Source: Undaria pinnatifida
Taxonomy: Eukaryota; Sar; Phaeophyceae; Laminariales; Alariaceae
DNA length: 64,000 nt
Assembly: GCA_012845835.1 (NCBI GenBank)
Contig: JABAKD010000005.1
Location: forward strand, 12,957,205 to 13,021,204
Direction: 5' to 3'
How positions within the stretch are numbered: the first letter of the stretch is position 1; each line of letters starts with the position of its first letter. Positions 54,971 to 64,000 of the stretch are shown here, one piece after another. The notes under the pieces are model-generated. The model made no database searches, was not told the origin of the DNA, and saw only the letters and a list, made by a program, of their open reading frames with translations. Position numbers and translations under genes: made by a program.

Positions 54971-55254
54971 TCGCAGTCTTGATCTCGACGATTATCTGTC
55001 CCTAACTTGTCTGGCCCCAAATCGCGGGTCACGTCCTACGGTGTTACATGGTCGACTAGACACAAGCGGTGGGATTTTACCCTCAACTTTACTTCCAAAT
55101 ACAGGGGGCAGTCAGTACCCCGGTTTCAGAGCGCGAAATATAAGAGCATTCGGAACTCCAAGGGTGGCCACAACAATCGGCACGACCCCGTCGATACTAA
55201 CGTCTTCCGGTATATATTTCCCGCTGCAGGCAACAGCGGCGTGTACTTAGTTAC

Positions 55255-55350
55255 CTGATGGAGAACTGCGCCCAACTTATTGGGGGAAAATCGCTTGGAA
55301 ATAGTGTGGGATGCGTTTATCAGTTTTAAAGGGGTAAGAGCGCTCGTTTC
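55255..55350. repeat. M64 orphan unit
   Basis: 'ttattgggggaaaatcgcttggaaatagtgtgggatgcgttta' followed by 'ttttaaaggggtaa'. A single unit. Flanking 54971-55760 has no recognised gene. Confidence 0.65.
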
Positions 55351-55619
55351 GGGTTTTTTCACAGGAGGCTCTTAAATTGGGGTATCCACTCAATTTTTTC
55401 GGTCCTGCAAACGTGGAAGCAAGTGTAACGGTCGGCGCTTACCTGCGGGGGGATCAGGGCTTTTTGGTTGTCAAGCCGTCCCGCGCCGAGCGTGTCTAGG
55501 ATATCATCCTGGTGCGTCTTTAGAGAGCTCCCCCAGCTCCCGATCGAGGTGCGGCAAGCGGTCCGACCCTGCGGCGGACACGGGAGGGGAATTTTTCTAA
55601 GGTTGTTTAGATTACGTCA

Positions 55620-55740
55620 GTTGTGAATGCGATCGTTCGAGTGGTTGATGCTCAACGTTACAAGCTGCGTGATACTTCGGCCGCGCGTTTTTACATATCC
55701 ATTCCTCTGTAAGGATTAGAGTCAGCGACTTTCCTGATAC
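55620..55740 (-). repeat. Eroded element A copy
   Basis: The minus strand has 'gtcgctgactctaatcctta', GAAGTATCACGCAGCTTGTA and 'acgttgagcatcaaccactcgaacgatcg', parallel to the element A order; the micro-ORF is lost. Confidence 0.45.
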
Positions 55741-55760
55741 ATATAATTTACAAGGGCTCC

Positions 55761-55792
55761 GCATGGGCGCCGGCATTCGCCGGCGCCCATGC
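55761..55792. other. Perfect GC-rich hairpin
   Basis: GCATGGGCGCCGGC, loop ATTC, then the exact complement: a 14-bp stem. It is isolated, with no T run after it and no gene next to it. Confidence 0.85.
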
Positions 55793-57068
55793 TTCGGGTA
55801 GGGCAGGGCAGCACTTCGACAAGTTAAGGTGTAGCAGTCCGATTTGACATTCATCGAACTTTAAAGTAATGCCACGAGTTCAATACGAACATGAGAATAT
55901 GAAGGTCACAATTTGACAGAAAAAAAAGGCATATACAACAAAGAAGGCAAGGATAGGCGAAACACACTGTTGTCAAATACGCCGTCAAGTAAAAGTTGGC
56001 GTATGTCAAACAAAAATTCCAAAAAGAGTATTGAGAACCTGCTTCGCCTCTAGGCGAAACGACAGAAGACTTGGCATCAATGAGGAGACTGCACTGCTGT
56101 CCCCGTGGCAATGGAGGTTCGAAGTCGACAGGATGCAAAGCCGGTTTGCATCAGACGTCGACATGGGGCCGTGTCAGCCGGCGAGGTTTAGGAAGAAGAG
56201 CTGTGTTCATTATCTGAAGGCTGTCGCATTGATTGGTCTGCGTGGTCACGGGCGAGGAGGAAAAAGAATAAGAGGAGAGCGATTTCTCGTAGCGGCGGCG
56301 TTGTCTAAGATAGATGCGGGGGTGGCTTTGCTCGTACGGCAGGTTGGCGTAGCGCTTCTTTTCTGTTTTAACTCGGGAAGGCGGGATATGTGTATCTGCT
56401 GTCTTTGCTTCGCGGGTGCTTTGACGTTGTCGAAATCGGACGCGTCCCCTCAATAAATAATATCCGGAGTGCCTCTACCATGACGACTGCTGACAGTGCC
56501 GTGCGTATTTTCTACTTAGAAAATCAAAATACATATATACATTTTCAGGTAGCAGTATTTTTTTGTTTCGGACTATGCGCATAGCGGAAAAGGTCGATGT
56601 TTGGTATTTTACATTTCCGACTGAAAGCCTTGAGATAAAAAATAGGTGCAGACACTCTAGTATCTCCTTTCAGGATGTACTTCTACTGCACCAAAAATAA
56701 GAATTCTATCAATATTTTTTGCCTAGAGAGAAGAATGAACGCAAACAAATGAAAAGCTCCGGAAAAGGATAGGGGTGTGCTGCGTGTGGTAGTAATTATA
56801 TACCTTTGCAACATGTTTTTTTCTTCATGCCATTTATTATCCTCGCACCACTCTCGCGCTCCCTCCCAGTAGTAACTCAGATCCTGGGTCACATAGCGGG
56901 CCCTCCTCCCCCCTCCCCACTTCGGCACGTGCCTTCATTTTTATCGCGAGAAGAAGTCAGCATTTTCTTTCCTCGTCGACTCGCGTCGAGTTGTACCTAC
57001 CCACGCTGCTAGGCGCTCTCAGCAGTTGCTCCCTTCTTTTTTGTATTTTTGCAAGTAAAGTCAAATGT
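55793..57068. other. No gene recognised
   Basis: A 141-codon + frame (56031-56456) with a basic middle and two hydrophobic stretches is overlapped by a 100-codon antisense frame. I see no domain and do not call it. Confidence 0.35.
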
Positions 57069-57149
57069 CATCATGGTGGGAATCGAACTCAAGGACAAAC
57101 AAAAGTTAGTAGTATTCAAGGGTAAAACCACTAGACCACCGCGGCGACC
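57069..57149 (-). tRNA. Degenerate tRNA-like sequence
   Basis: Minus strand: GCGGTGGTCTAGTGGTTTTA (A box) and, 38 bases on, GAGTTCGATTCCCACC (B box). Acceptor and T stems pair poorly. Likely a pseudo-tRNA or SINE head. Confidence 0.45.
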
Positions 57150-57284
57150 GGCTGACAATTGAATATAACAAAACAGGACAGTTGCATAGATATTACGTTC
57201 CCCGATATTGTATGATATTACGATGGTTGACGCCGCGATGCCCTGAGACGTGTTGACTGTGGTGTCAGTCAACATTATTTACTG

Positions 57285-57336
57285 ATGATGGAGCCTGTCC
57301 TGTGACCACGGACTTGATTGTGCGAGTTAATGTGAG

Positions 57337-57368
<32 letters not shown>

Positions 57369-57371
57369 CTG
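57285..57371 (+). repeat. Element A, block 2 with (AAC)n tail
   Basis: GGAGCCTGTCCTGTGACCAC, GGACTTGATTGTGCGAGTTA, ATGTGAG, then about ten AAC units ending at 57369. It is 5'-truncated relative to 36455. Confidence 0.8.
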
Positions 57372-57689
57372 CTGCTCTTGAAGCTCGGAATTCGAAAACT
57401 GCGTACCAGGTATATATCGTCGACCATTATTTCAGATTATTTACTGCTGTATTATCGATTGCTCGCGCACACGACATGTTTTCAAGAAGATTCCTATTGC
57501 TACTACTGCTGTAGATTGTTGCTGAGTCATCGATTAGTAAGCCATGCGTTGACCCGTTCTCGGAAAAAGAACTGCCCAGGAATCCAAAGTCCAAAATCGT
57601 CCCCGCGATTCTCGCATGTGTTTCTTACCTCCCGTACGTAGTACGCGTTCACGGCCAGGTGTAGGGGACGGATAAGGAAGGCGTTGGGC

Positions 57690-58190
57690 AGCGCCGTTCG
57701 AACAAAGTGATTTGACCGAGAAATCCTACAGCACTACCCACTGAGCTACTTAAATCACTTGACCCAGTAGCTCAGTGGGCAGTGCTACATATGTTAAACT
57801 ACCAAAATAACAATTCATAATGTCGTCAGCGCGCGCGCTTGAAAAAGGCAGATATGAAGTCGGTGAGCATCGAAGTCACGACACATAGCACTACCCACTG
57901 TCACCTGACTCAGTATCTCAGTGGATTATGCTAAAAATGCAACCAAATATGTTTTTGAGTTCGTTACTTAATTATCACCGACTTCGTAAGAGGGATTTCC
58001 GAAGCTATATCCCCTCTCCACGTACTACAGTTAGTAGTACTCAGGAGAACACGAACAGCTATTATTATAACCATTCATCATGTCCCCAGCGCGCACGCTC
58101 CTGAATACCAAATATGATCTGAGTGAGAATCGTACTCACTACACATCCTTCGTTGGTTACATAGCACTATACCCACTGAGCCGAAAGGCA
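57690..58190. repeat. Cluster of tRNA-like A-box/B-box motifs on both strands
   Basis: Minus: AGTAGCTCAGTGGGTAGTGC (about 57732-57751) with GTTCGAACGG near 57700. Plus: CAGTAGCTCAGTGGGCAGTG (57766). Minus: CAGTGGGTAGTGCTATGTG with CTTCGATGCTC (57863-57900). Minus: GGCTCAGTGGGTATAGTGCT with GTACGATTCTCACTC (58125-58183). Adjacent plus and minus A boxes at 57729-57787 and 57887-57933 are inverted pairs. None folds cleanly as a tRNA by eye. Confidence 0.5.
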
Positions 58191-58650
58191 ACGACACACA
58201 GCAGCAGTGGTAGTAGCTACGATAGGGCAAGCGCTTCGAGGCCGCCATGAAAAAAGCGACGTCAGGAAGAAATTTTAGATTCCAATTTGGAAATTATGCC
58301 AATTTGGAAATGCTGTCCCTTGATTTTTTCGTCATATATATGCTCAGATCCAAGAATAGCTTGAGCGTATACCACCCGAAATACGAAACAAAGCGCACTT
58401 CTCGCTTGTCTCGCTCGGCGTCTATCCGCGTTCACGTCGAGGTGCGGAACGGATACGGCAGGGCGAGGGGCGGTGGAGCCGCCCCTGGAAGACCGCGCTC
58501 GAACGAAGCTATTTTACCGGGAATTCCGGTTCCGATAATCGCATACGAGTACTGAGGCCGAGACGAAAAAAAAACTCCTGACCGAATCCCCCCCCAAAAG
58601 AATGATTTTTATAATATACTGAAGTATTTATAGTGATGGCAATCAACAAA
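58191..58650. other. No gene recognised
   Basis: A 102-codon + frame at 58247-58555 has no motif. Confidence 0.35.
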
Positions 58651-58778
58651 AAAATCAGTTACGGTGATTAAGCGATTACTTGCGAATACTCACAATCACC
58701 TGATTCAAGAAAAAATCAGTGACGGTGATTAAGCGATTACTTGCGAATACTCACAATCACCTAATTCAAGAACCGAGG
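58651..58778. repeat. Two tandem units of about 64 bp
   Basis: AAAAATCAGTTACGGTGATT and AAAAAATCAGTGACGGTGAT head units that share 'aagcgattacttgcgaatactcacaatcacct(g/a)attcaag'. Each unit contains GGTGATT and AATCACC inverted words, so it can fold. Confidence 0.85.
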
Positions 58779-59849
58779 CCGTACGTGGCGTGATGATTTG
58801 GTTATTTCAGCTGTATGTATGTTAGTGTGCCATACTAATCGCCATAACGTCAGGTGTGTGTGGATTTAAAAAAAGACATTCTGAACGCCATACAAAAAAT
58901 ACTTGACAGAGGCGTGTTTAGCAGTGCTGTCAAAAATGGTACCTGGTGCAATGTGCGTTTGAGTATTCCCATTCTACAATGCCCTACAACACAAAAAGAG
59001 CAAAGTCGTCATGATTGATCAATCACGCATTTAGACAAAATAGCCATTCATCCAATCAACTCAGTTTTCCTGGTTTATTTGCCAGCACAAGACCAAGAAA
59101 TCCTGGTGAGGTCGTGTTACAGCGACCAAAAACACTACCGCAAGGGAGTAATAGTGGGAGCGCACAGTACTATGTTATAAGGCTTAGGTTGGAATAAACT
59201 TTTTCAGACTTTCCCTGTGTTGAACTTGAAAATACTCTCCCCGGAATACCCAAGAAATGAAACGGCTTAGATAATTGACAGGTCCGCCCGTATATCCGGC
59301 CGACCTGCTATCCCGCCGTTTCAGGGGGGGAGAGTGTTATAAGGCTTAGGTTGGGTAAGCTATGGGTTAACCTTTTCAAGCGGTCAAACGGACTATTACC
59401 CCACTAATACCTTAAAAACTACGATTACAGCAGTATCATCTGCGCACGTGTTGAAGGCGCCCTTACGATGTAGTTCGGAAATACACCTGAGCAGGCCGGG
59501 CTACTTCGCGCGGCCAACACGGTAATCGTTACTTTTTTTCGACATCATTCCCCCCCTTCAAATCCCAAAGTTTTTCTTGAGCGTGTCCGTTTAACCCCTT
59601 GAGCGTAGACAGGTCGCACACGATGAAACAGGGCTAAGGCGCATAGTTGCCAGAAGATATTCAAACGCAACACGTACATATTAGAGCTCCCCTTGAGTGA
59701 GCAGACAGGGAGAGTCTCGAAGGAACAAAAGGCGGAGAAGTAATACACAAATTCCCAAAAAGACGGAGTTGTCCGCTATGCATTTCCCTCTACGAAAAAT
59801 CCAACCTACTATTGGAACTCCCTGATATAATCAACCGCAATCAAATCCG
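58779..59849. other. Probable LTR-type remnant at 59173-59360; rest unassigned
   Basis: TGTTATAAGGCTTAGGTTGG occurs at about 59173 and 59335. The second is directly preceded by 'caggggggagag', like a polypurine tract before an LTR start. Between them TGAAACGGC (59257) and GCCGTTTCA (59314), with inner CAGGTC and GACCTG, form a stem. Nothing else was recognised. Confidence 0.4.
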
Positions 59850-59851
59850 TG

Positions 59852-62392
59852 TCAAAATAAAATCTCAGTCAGCAAGTTGTAAGACAAACCACACGCACGC
59901 ACCTTTCCTTTTATCTGCTCCCATGAAAGCGAAGGCAGAGCACGTGACGGCGCCGCCAAGCCCTGCTCCACCTCCCCGCCCCCCACACCCCCTCCTCCGC
60001 TGTGTCCCCCCTCCACTTCCACCGACCCAACGACGGACGTTCCTCGCCTCCCCGACACGTCGTCACCCCCTATCCTTAGCCCACCAACAGGCAGCGTCCC
60101 CCCCGTTCCCGATATCACGCCCATCTTCGCCGACCGATTACCCCGTCGGATGACCGGCGTAGCCCTACCCCCACCCATCGCAGCTCCTCCTGGGGTAGAC
60201 GACGGGACGGCAGGGAATAGAGTCGGTGATGCGCAAGCGGGTGCCCCTTCCGACACGTGAGTGGCCGCGGACCCCGATAGCCCCCCTACACCAAACCCGC
60301 GGCCGACCGCTCGGCCTACAACACCGCCGCCGCCATCACTGCCGCCACCACCACTACTATCACCACCGCCACCCTCACCGTCGATAGCACCGTCACCACC
60401 GACACCATCGATATCGACATCCATCGCCCCGTCAGGCTGAAAGTCAAAGTACTCACGGTCCCAGACCATTGCCCCCATTATATCCGCGGTAGAAACTTTC
60501 GCCCCTCCACCAGGGCCACCCTGGTTGTGCGGGAGGTAGACCCACGGCGTGGGCGTCTCCGGGACGACGGCGTGGCAGGGAGGTTCCGGCTCCATCGACT
60601 TCTCGAAAGCCCCCAGCCGTTTTTCCTCTGGCGTCTTCACGGCAGCTGCCGGTTTCTTCTTCTTGGTAAACTTCTCACCCTTCACTTTATTTCCCGTCGC
60701 GTTCGTCTTCATGATTGCCTTGCGGACCACCGCCGCACCGCCGCCCCCACCCCGCGCCGCGCTGCCGCCCGCGCTAACATCCGCACGAACACCGCTTGGG
60801 CCGCCGCCATCAGCTCCAACGTTTGGGCTGTTTCCGCACGCGCCAATGCTTGGGCTGCCGCCCCCGACGCTTGGGCCGCTGCTCGCGCTTCTCCCCGCAC
60901 CAGCAGCTGGGATAGCCGTTGCGTTGGCAGCTTCGTTGAGGGTTCCGCAAGAGGTCGGGCTACAGGCCTTGCTAGCCCTCCGGATAGACGCCTTGCCAGC
61001 GTTCAGAGTAAGGCAAAGGCTAGCGCTTTGGCCGTCATCGGTGCTGTCCGATCCACCCGCGGTCTCAGTAACGCGGCGTACCACACCCACGCACTCAACG
61101 TCACCACCGCCGTCGCTGTTGTGGGGGGTGCTAGCTTCAGCGGGGGGCTTCTTCTTGCGAGAAGCGTCTTTCTTCCTGCGGGAAGCCGGGGAGGTCTTAC
61201 CAGCGGGGATACTGGCATTTTCGCCACCAGCTTCGGCACGGGTTTTCTTCTGGGAAGCGCCGGGTTTCTTCCTGGAAGCGGAGGAGGTTTTACCACCTGG
61301 GATGTCAACGCGTTTACGGCCGGGTTGCTTGAGGAGCCTGTCTGGTCCAGCCTGCACCTGACAAGCCTGATCTCGTTGCTTGGAAGGCGCGAAACCAACG
61401 TTCAATTTTCGCTTGCCCTTGCATCCCTTTGAGTTTTTCTTCTTCCTTCCAACCAAGGCACTTGCCGCCCCCGTGCTGCTTACTATCTCCATGGCGCTGT
61501 CGGCGCTGTTGGCGGCAGTGCTGATCCTGCTGCTGCTGCTGCTTCCGCTGCTGCTGCCGCTGGCATGCAGCGCACCAGCCCGGCCAGCAGCCATCTCAGC
61601 ACCAAACTGCGCCACCTCTCCCCCGGCACCAGCTTGAAGGCGACGGCGAGCTGAACGCCTTTTAGGCACAGCCACCTTCTGGCCTAATTTTGCCGCCGAT
61701 ATCCGTCTGCTATCCGCGAGCGGTTCGCCTACGACCTTGGTCGCCTGTATCTGAGCTGCTGGCGCCGGCGCTGGTGTTGCCACTGCTGCCGTCGCTGCCA
61801 CCACCACCACCGCCAACGCTGCTGCTGCTGCTTTAGCTACCGGTGCTTCCGCCGCCGCCGCTGCCGCTGCCACCGAAGCTGCCCGTATTTGTGGGGATGC
61901 CGCCCCCGCCGATGCTGCCGGTGCTACCGGTGCTACCGGTGCCCGTGCTGCTGCTATTGCTGCTGCTGCCGGCGCTGCTACTGCTGCTGTTGCTGCTGTC
62001 GGTGCTGCCGCTGCCGCTGCCGTTGCTAACGCTGCCACCGCCCTCGCCGCACGCTCTTCCGGGGATATTACCGCTGCCGGTGCTGCTAGTGCTGCCGCTG
62101 GTGCTGCTTCCCGTGATGCCCTCGCCGCCACCGCGAACGCCCGTGCCGCTGCCACCGCCGCCGACGGTGCTGCCGCTGCTACCGGTGCTGCTCCCGCTAC
62201 TGCTTCCGGTGCTGCCCCCGCCGCCGCTGCCGCAGGCCCTGCCGCTGCTGCTGCTGCCTCCGCCTCCGCCGCCAGCCAAACATCTTCCTCGACGTCTGAG
62301 TTCTCCACATCGGAGGGACCGGTCTCTATTTCGCTCTGCGGCCCGTCTCCGTACAGCATCGCCGCTATATCTGATGTAGATGCTTTGTCCAT
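59852..62392 (-). CDS. Large low-complexity protein of unknown function, probably nuclear
   Basis: The longest frame of the window; the frame is open from 62473, but I prefer Met at 62392 (MDKASTSDIAAMLYGDG), giving 846 aa. In order: an acidic start (SDVENSDVEEDVW); about 200 residues of Ala-rich sequence; KRRSARRRLQ; Ser/Ala runs; RKKKNSKGCKGKRKLNVG; two related basic/Ser units (GKTSSASRKKPGASQKK, GKTSPASRRKKDASRKKKP); a Gly/Ser section; then the most protein-like part, KTPEEKRLGAFEKSMEPEPP, ETPTPWVYLPHNQGGPGGG and MVWDREYFDFQPDG. A Gly-rich tail ends SWEQIKGKVRACGLSYNLLT. Several KKRK-like clusters suggest nuclear entry. AAAG|GTGCGTGC near 59902 is a good splice donor, so the true exon may end at QIKGK. 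The family is not recognised. Confidence 0.5.
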   Translation of the reverse strand: MDKASTSDIAAMLYGDGPQSEIETGPSDVENSDVEEDVWLAAEAEAAAAAAGPAAAAAGAAPEAVAGAAPVAAAAPSAAVAAARAFAVAARASREAAPAAALAAPAAVISPEERAARAVAALATAAAAAAPTAATAAVAAPAAAAIAAARAPVAPVAPAASAGAASPQIRAASVAAAAAAAEAPVAKAAAAALAVVVVAATAAVATPAPAPAAQIQATKVVGEPLADSRRISAAKLGQKVAVPKRRSARRRLQAGAGGEVAQFGAEMAAGRAGALHASGSSSGSSSSSRISTAANSADSAMEIVSSTGAASALVGRKKKNSKGCKGKRKLNVGFAPSKQRDQACQVQAGPDRLLKQPGRKRVDIPGGKTSSASRKKPGASQKKTRAEAGGENASIPAGKTSPASRRKKDASRKKKPPAEASTPHNSDGGGDVECVGVVRRVTETAGGSDSTDDGQSASLCLTLNAGKASIRRASKACSPTSCGTLNEAANATAIPAAGAGRSASSGPSVGGGSPSIGACGNSPNVGADGGGPSGVRADVSAGGSAARGGGGGAAVVRKAIMKTNATGNKVKGEKFTKKKKPAAAVKTPEEKRLGAFEKSMEPEPPCHAVVPETPTPWVYLPHNQGGPGGGAKVSTADIMGAMVWDREYFDFQPDGAMDVDIDGVGGDGAIDGEGGGGDSSGGGGSDGGGGVVGRAVGRGFGVGGLSGSAATHVSEGAPACASPTLFPAVPSSTPGGAAMGGGRATPVIRRGNRSAKMGVISGTGGTLPVGGLRIGGDDVSGRRGTSVVGSVEVEGGHSGGGGVGGGEVEQGLAAPSRALPSLSWEQIKGKVRACGLSYNLLTEILF

Positions 62393-62439
62393 TATGCTAG
62401 CGAGTCGTTTGGCATAGCTAGGTGTTTTTAGGAGAAGAA

Positions 62440-63217
62440 AAAGGTGGCATGATTGAACGTCGTAAGACAACAAAAATGGCGTAAATATGAGTTTTTAAGA
62501 GGATAGAAGTGACATGATTGGGCTTTTTGTTAGAGAACAAAAGCAGCACAATTGGACGATCTTAAGATAACAAAACCGGGTGATTGAGTGCTTTTTAAGA
62601 CAACAAAGGCACAATTGGGCGCCTTTAAGGGAACAAAAGTAACATCATTGGGCGTTTTCAATAGAACGAAAGCAGGAAGTTTGGGCTTCAGAGAACAAAA
62701 GCCGCATAGAAGAGAGTTTTTCAACTAAAACTTTTCACGACAACAAAAGTCGCATAGTTCGTTTTTTTAACTAAACAGAATAAAGGGAGTTTCTAAGCGA
62801 ACAAAATCGGCATTATTGGGTGTTTTCAAGAAAACAGGAGGTACGCAATTGGCGTTATTTTCGAGTATAGCGAGCATATTTGGACGGTTTAAAGAGAAGA
62901 AAAGCCGCATGATTGGGCGTTCTTAATAGAGTAAAGCACAATTGGCCATTTTGGGATAAAAAATGTAGCTTAATGGGGTTTCTTGAGAGAACAAATTTGC
63001 GCATTTGGGCGTTCTGAACAGAACAAAAATCGCATGATTGGGCTCACTATAGAGCGTTTTTTTAGAACAAAAGTAACATAATTGGATGTTTTTGAGAGAA
63101 CAAAAGTAGCATAATTGGGCGTTTCCAAGAAAACAAGAGAAACACAACGTGTTTATTTTCGAGCACAACTAGCATGATTGAGCGGGTTAAAAGATAACAA
63201 ATCAGGCATAATTTGTA
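62440..63217. repeat. Minisatellite with AGAACAAAAGTAGCATAATT core
   Basis: Degenerate units of about 45-50 bp follow 'aagagaacaaaagtagcataattgggcgttttt'. About 15 units are readable. The array continues after the MITE at 63546-63615. It lies directly upstream of the minus-strand ORF at 62392, so any promoter would be within it. Confidence 0.85.
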
Positions 63218-63543
63218 GAGCTGTGAGCCTGCAAAATCACACGACTATTAACTAATCGGTAGGTGCCGTTAGCCAACCAACTGAGTTTAGTTGGTAAAGT
63301 CGGCTGGCGAAGCCAGCTGTTGGCCAGCCGACATGGCGACTTAGTCATAGGAGCGAAGCGAGCCAAACCCCCCTCCGCCAGAGAAGGAACTGGCCTGAGA
63401 AGAAAAATTAACCCCGCGTTAAACACTCTTTCCTACAAGTATGGAAACCCAATAAGTCGCATAGTAGGCACCTCCGGGAAACGACGAACTATTAGTCCGA
63501 CCAATTACTAAATGGTGACTTCAGTCGTACCGACTCACAGCTC
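63218..63543. mobile_element. TA-flanked MITE with hairpin, inserted in the minisatellite
   Basis: Ends GAGCTGTGAG and CTCACAGCTC are exact inverted repeats, bounded by TA on both sides (63216-63217, 63544-63545), as in Tc1/mariner-type insertion. Removing it leaves 'gcataatttgtaagaacggaacg', which fits the array. An inner stem GTCGGCTGGC/GCCAGCCGAC lies at about 63298-63331. It is 326 bp with no frame of note. Confidence 0.75.
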
Positions 63544-63615
63544 TAAGAACGGAACGTTTTCAGAAGAACCAAAAGTATCACAATTGCGTTTTCGTTCGAG
63601 CACAACGAGCATAAG

Positions 63616-63785
63616 AGGGGGGAACCCCCCGGTTGCATACGAATTTGTGTGCAATTTATGCAGCAAAAACGCATACCATAATAAAATAGGGGGGAAAAGC
63701 ATTTCCTTTTTGTTTGGTCGTCTAAAATCACGCCATACGGCTTGCATACGTTTATAGGTATATGAGCACCAGCCCTAAAACCCCT
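63616..63785. other. No gene recognised
   Basis: Short frames on both strands without motif; a G/C-rich patch at 63617-63633. Confidence 0.3.
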
Positions 63786-63945
63786 CGCTATACTAATTCC
63801 AAGTATTTTTGTCCCCAAAACGGGTTTCCAGCTGGAAAGGCGTTAACCCCTTTAGAACCCCAAAATCCCTCCCTATACTAACTTCAAGTAAATTTGTCCC
63901 CAAAAACGGGTTTCCAGATGTAAAAGCGTTAAGTCTACAGGACCA
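63786..63945 (-). repeat. M64 orphan units, inverted
   Basis: Two units on the minus strand ('ggaaacccgtttttggggacaaatttacttgaagttagtatagggagggattttggggttctaaaggggtt' and a diverged neighbour). They match 54590-54655. Confidence 0.85.
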
Positions 63946-64000
63946 CTATCTGGGCCCCAACAGCTGTGCGGCGGAATCTGAACCTCTTTTGGAGCTTGGG

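Noticed and set aside
56031-56456. 141-codon + frame
   Set aside because: Antisense frame equally open; no recognisable domain.
61833-62379. Pro/Leu-rich plus frame and Gly/Ser-rich minus frame within the Ala-rich stretch
   Set aside because: Shadows of the GCTGCC/GCAGC-rich coding strand of the large minus-strand ORF.
63216-63545. Tourist-type MITE with TAA duplication
   Set aside because: Only TA is duplicated exactly and the ends are not GG-rich; a TA-type insertion fits better.

Overview
This window is eukaryotic nuclear DNA dominated by repeats. It shows no operons, no bacterial-type genes, no rRNA and no convincing conserved housekeeping gene. The likely source is a large-genome alga, probably a brown alga (Ectocarpus or kelp type). 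That is an inference from TTAGGG-type telomere motifs, Ala/Gly/Pro-rich low-complexity exons with GT donors, and a mix of LINE, hAT, LTR and MITE relics. I could not test it by search.

Three dispersed families recur and are named here for convenience. Element A is a block of about 100-200 bp that includes a conserved micro-ORF starting MSFDEIFDLTAGVY; it can be followed by a second block and an (AAC)n tail. Element B is a block of about 300-400 bp found at 5.6, 9.2, 30.2-31.2 and 39.3-39.7 kb, usually beside poly-C/poly-G runs. M64 is a minisatellite of about 64 bp carrying ACTTGGAATTAG-like cores, in arrays at 22.8-24.5 and 43.1-48.6 kb and as orphans at 54.5, 55.3 and 63.8 kb.

Layout. 0.3-1.6 kb: C-tract repeats. 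1.6-3.7 kb: an inverted pair of element A copies enclosing a tandem (AAC)n unit that is split by a 794-bp PIF/Harbinger-like MITE. 3.7-11.5 kb: mostly unassigned sequence with element A and B copies and an interstitial telomere-like motif. 11.6-13.3 kb: minisatellites and an (ATC)n tract. 14.5-15.8 kb: a foldback element with arms of about 310 bp. 15.9-18.7 kb: a frameshifted LINE (endonuclease plus reverse transcriptase). 19.1-30.2 kb: MITEs, tandem duplications, M64, and a 29.1-30.2 kb array. 31.4-36.0 kb: a second LINE copy split by a 2.1-kb hAT-type element with large 42-bp tandem arrays. 37.9-42.6 kb: low-complexity exons of unknown genes, one with a duplicated, inverted exon end beside it. 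43.1-48.6 kb: M64 array invaded by an LTR pair that is itself invaded by a second LTR-type element. 48.9-59.3 kb: tRNA-like sequences, microsatellites and repeat fragments. 59.85-62.4 kb: the longest ORF (846 aa from the preferred Met), Ala/Gly-rich with basic segments. 62.4-63.6 kb: another minisatellite containing a TA-flanked MITE.

The genes do not form a pathway. The window's main value is as a readable stack of insertions: in four cases the pre-insertion sequence can be rebuilt from a second copy, an array or a reading frame in the same window. The likely host genes are single low-complexity exons at about 38.3-39.3, 41.4-42.55 and 59.85-62.4 kb, all on the minus strand.
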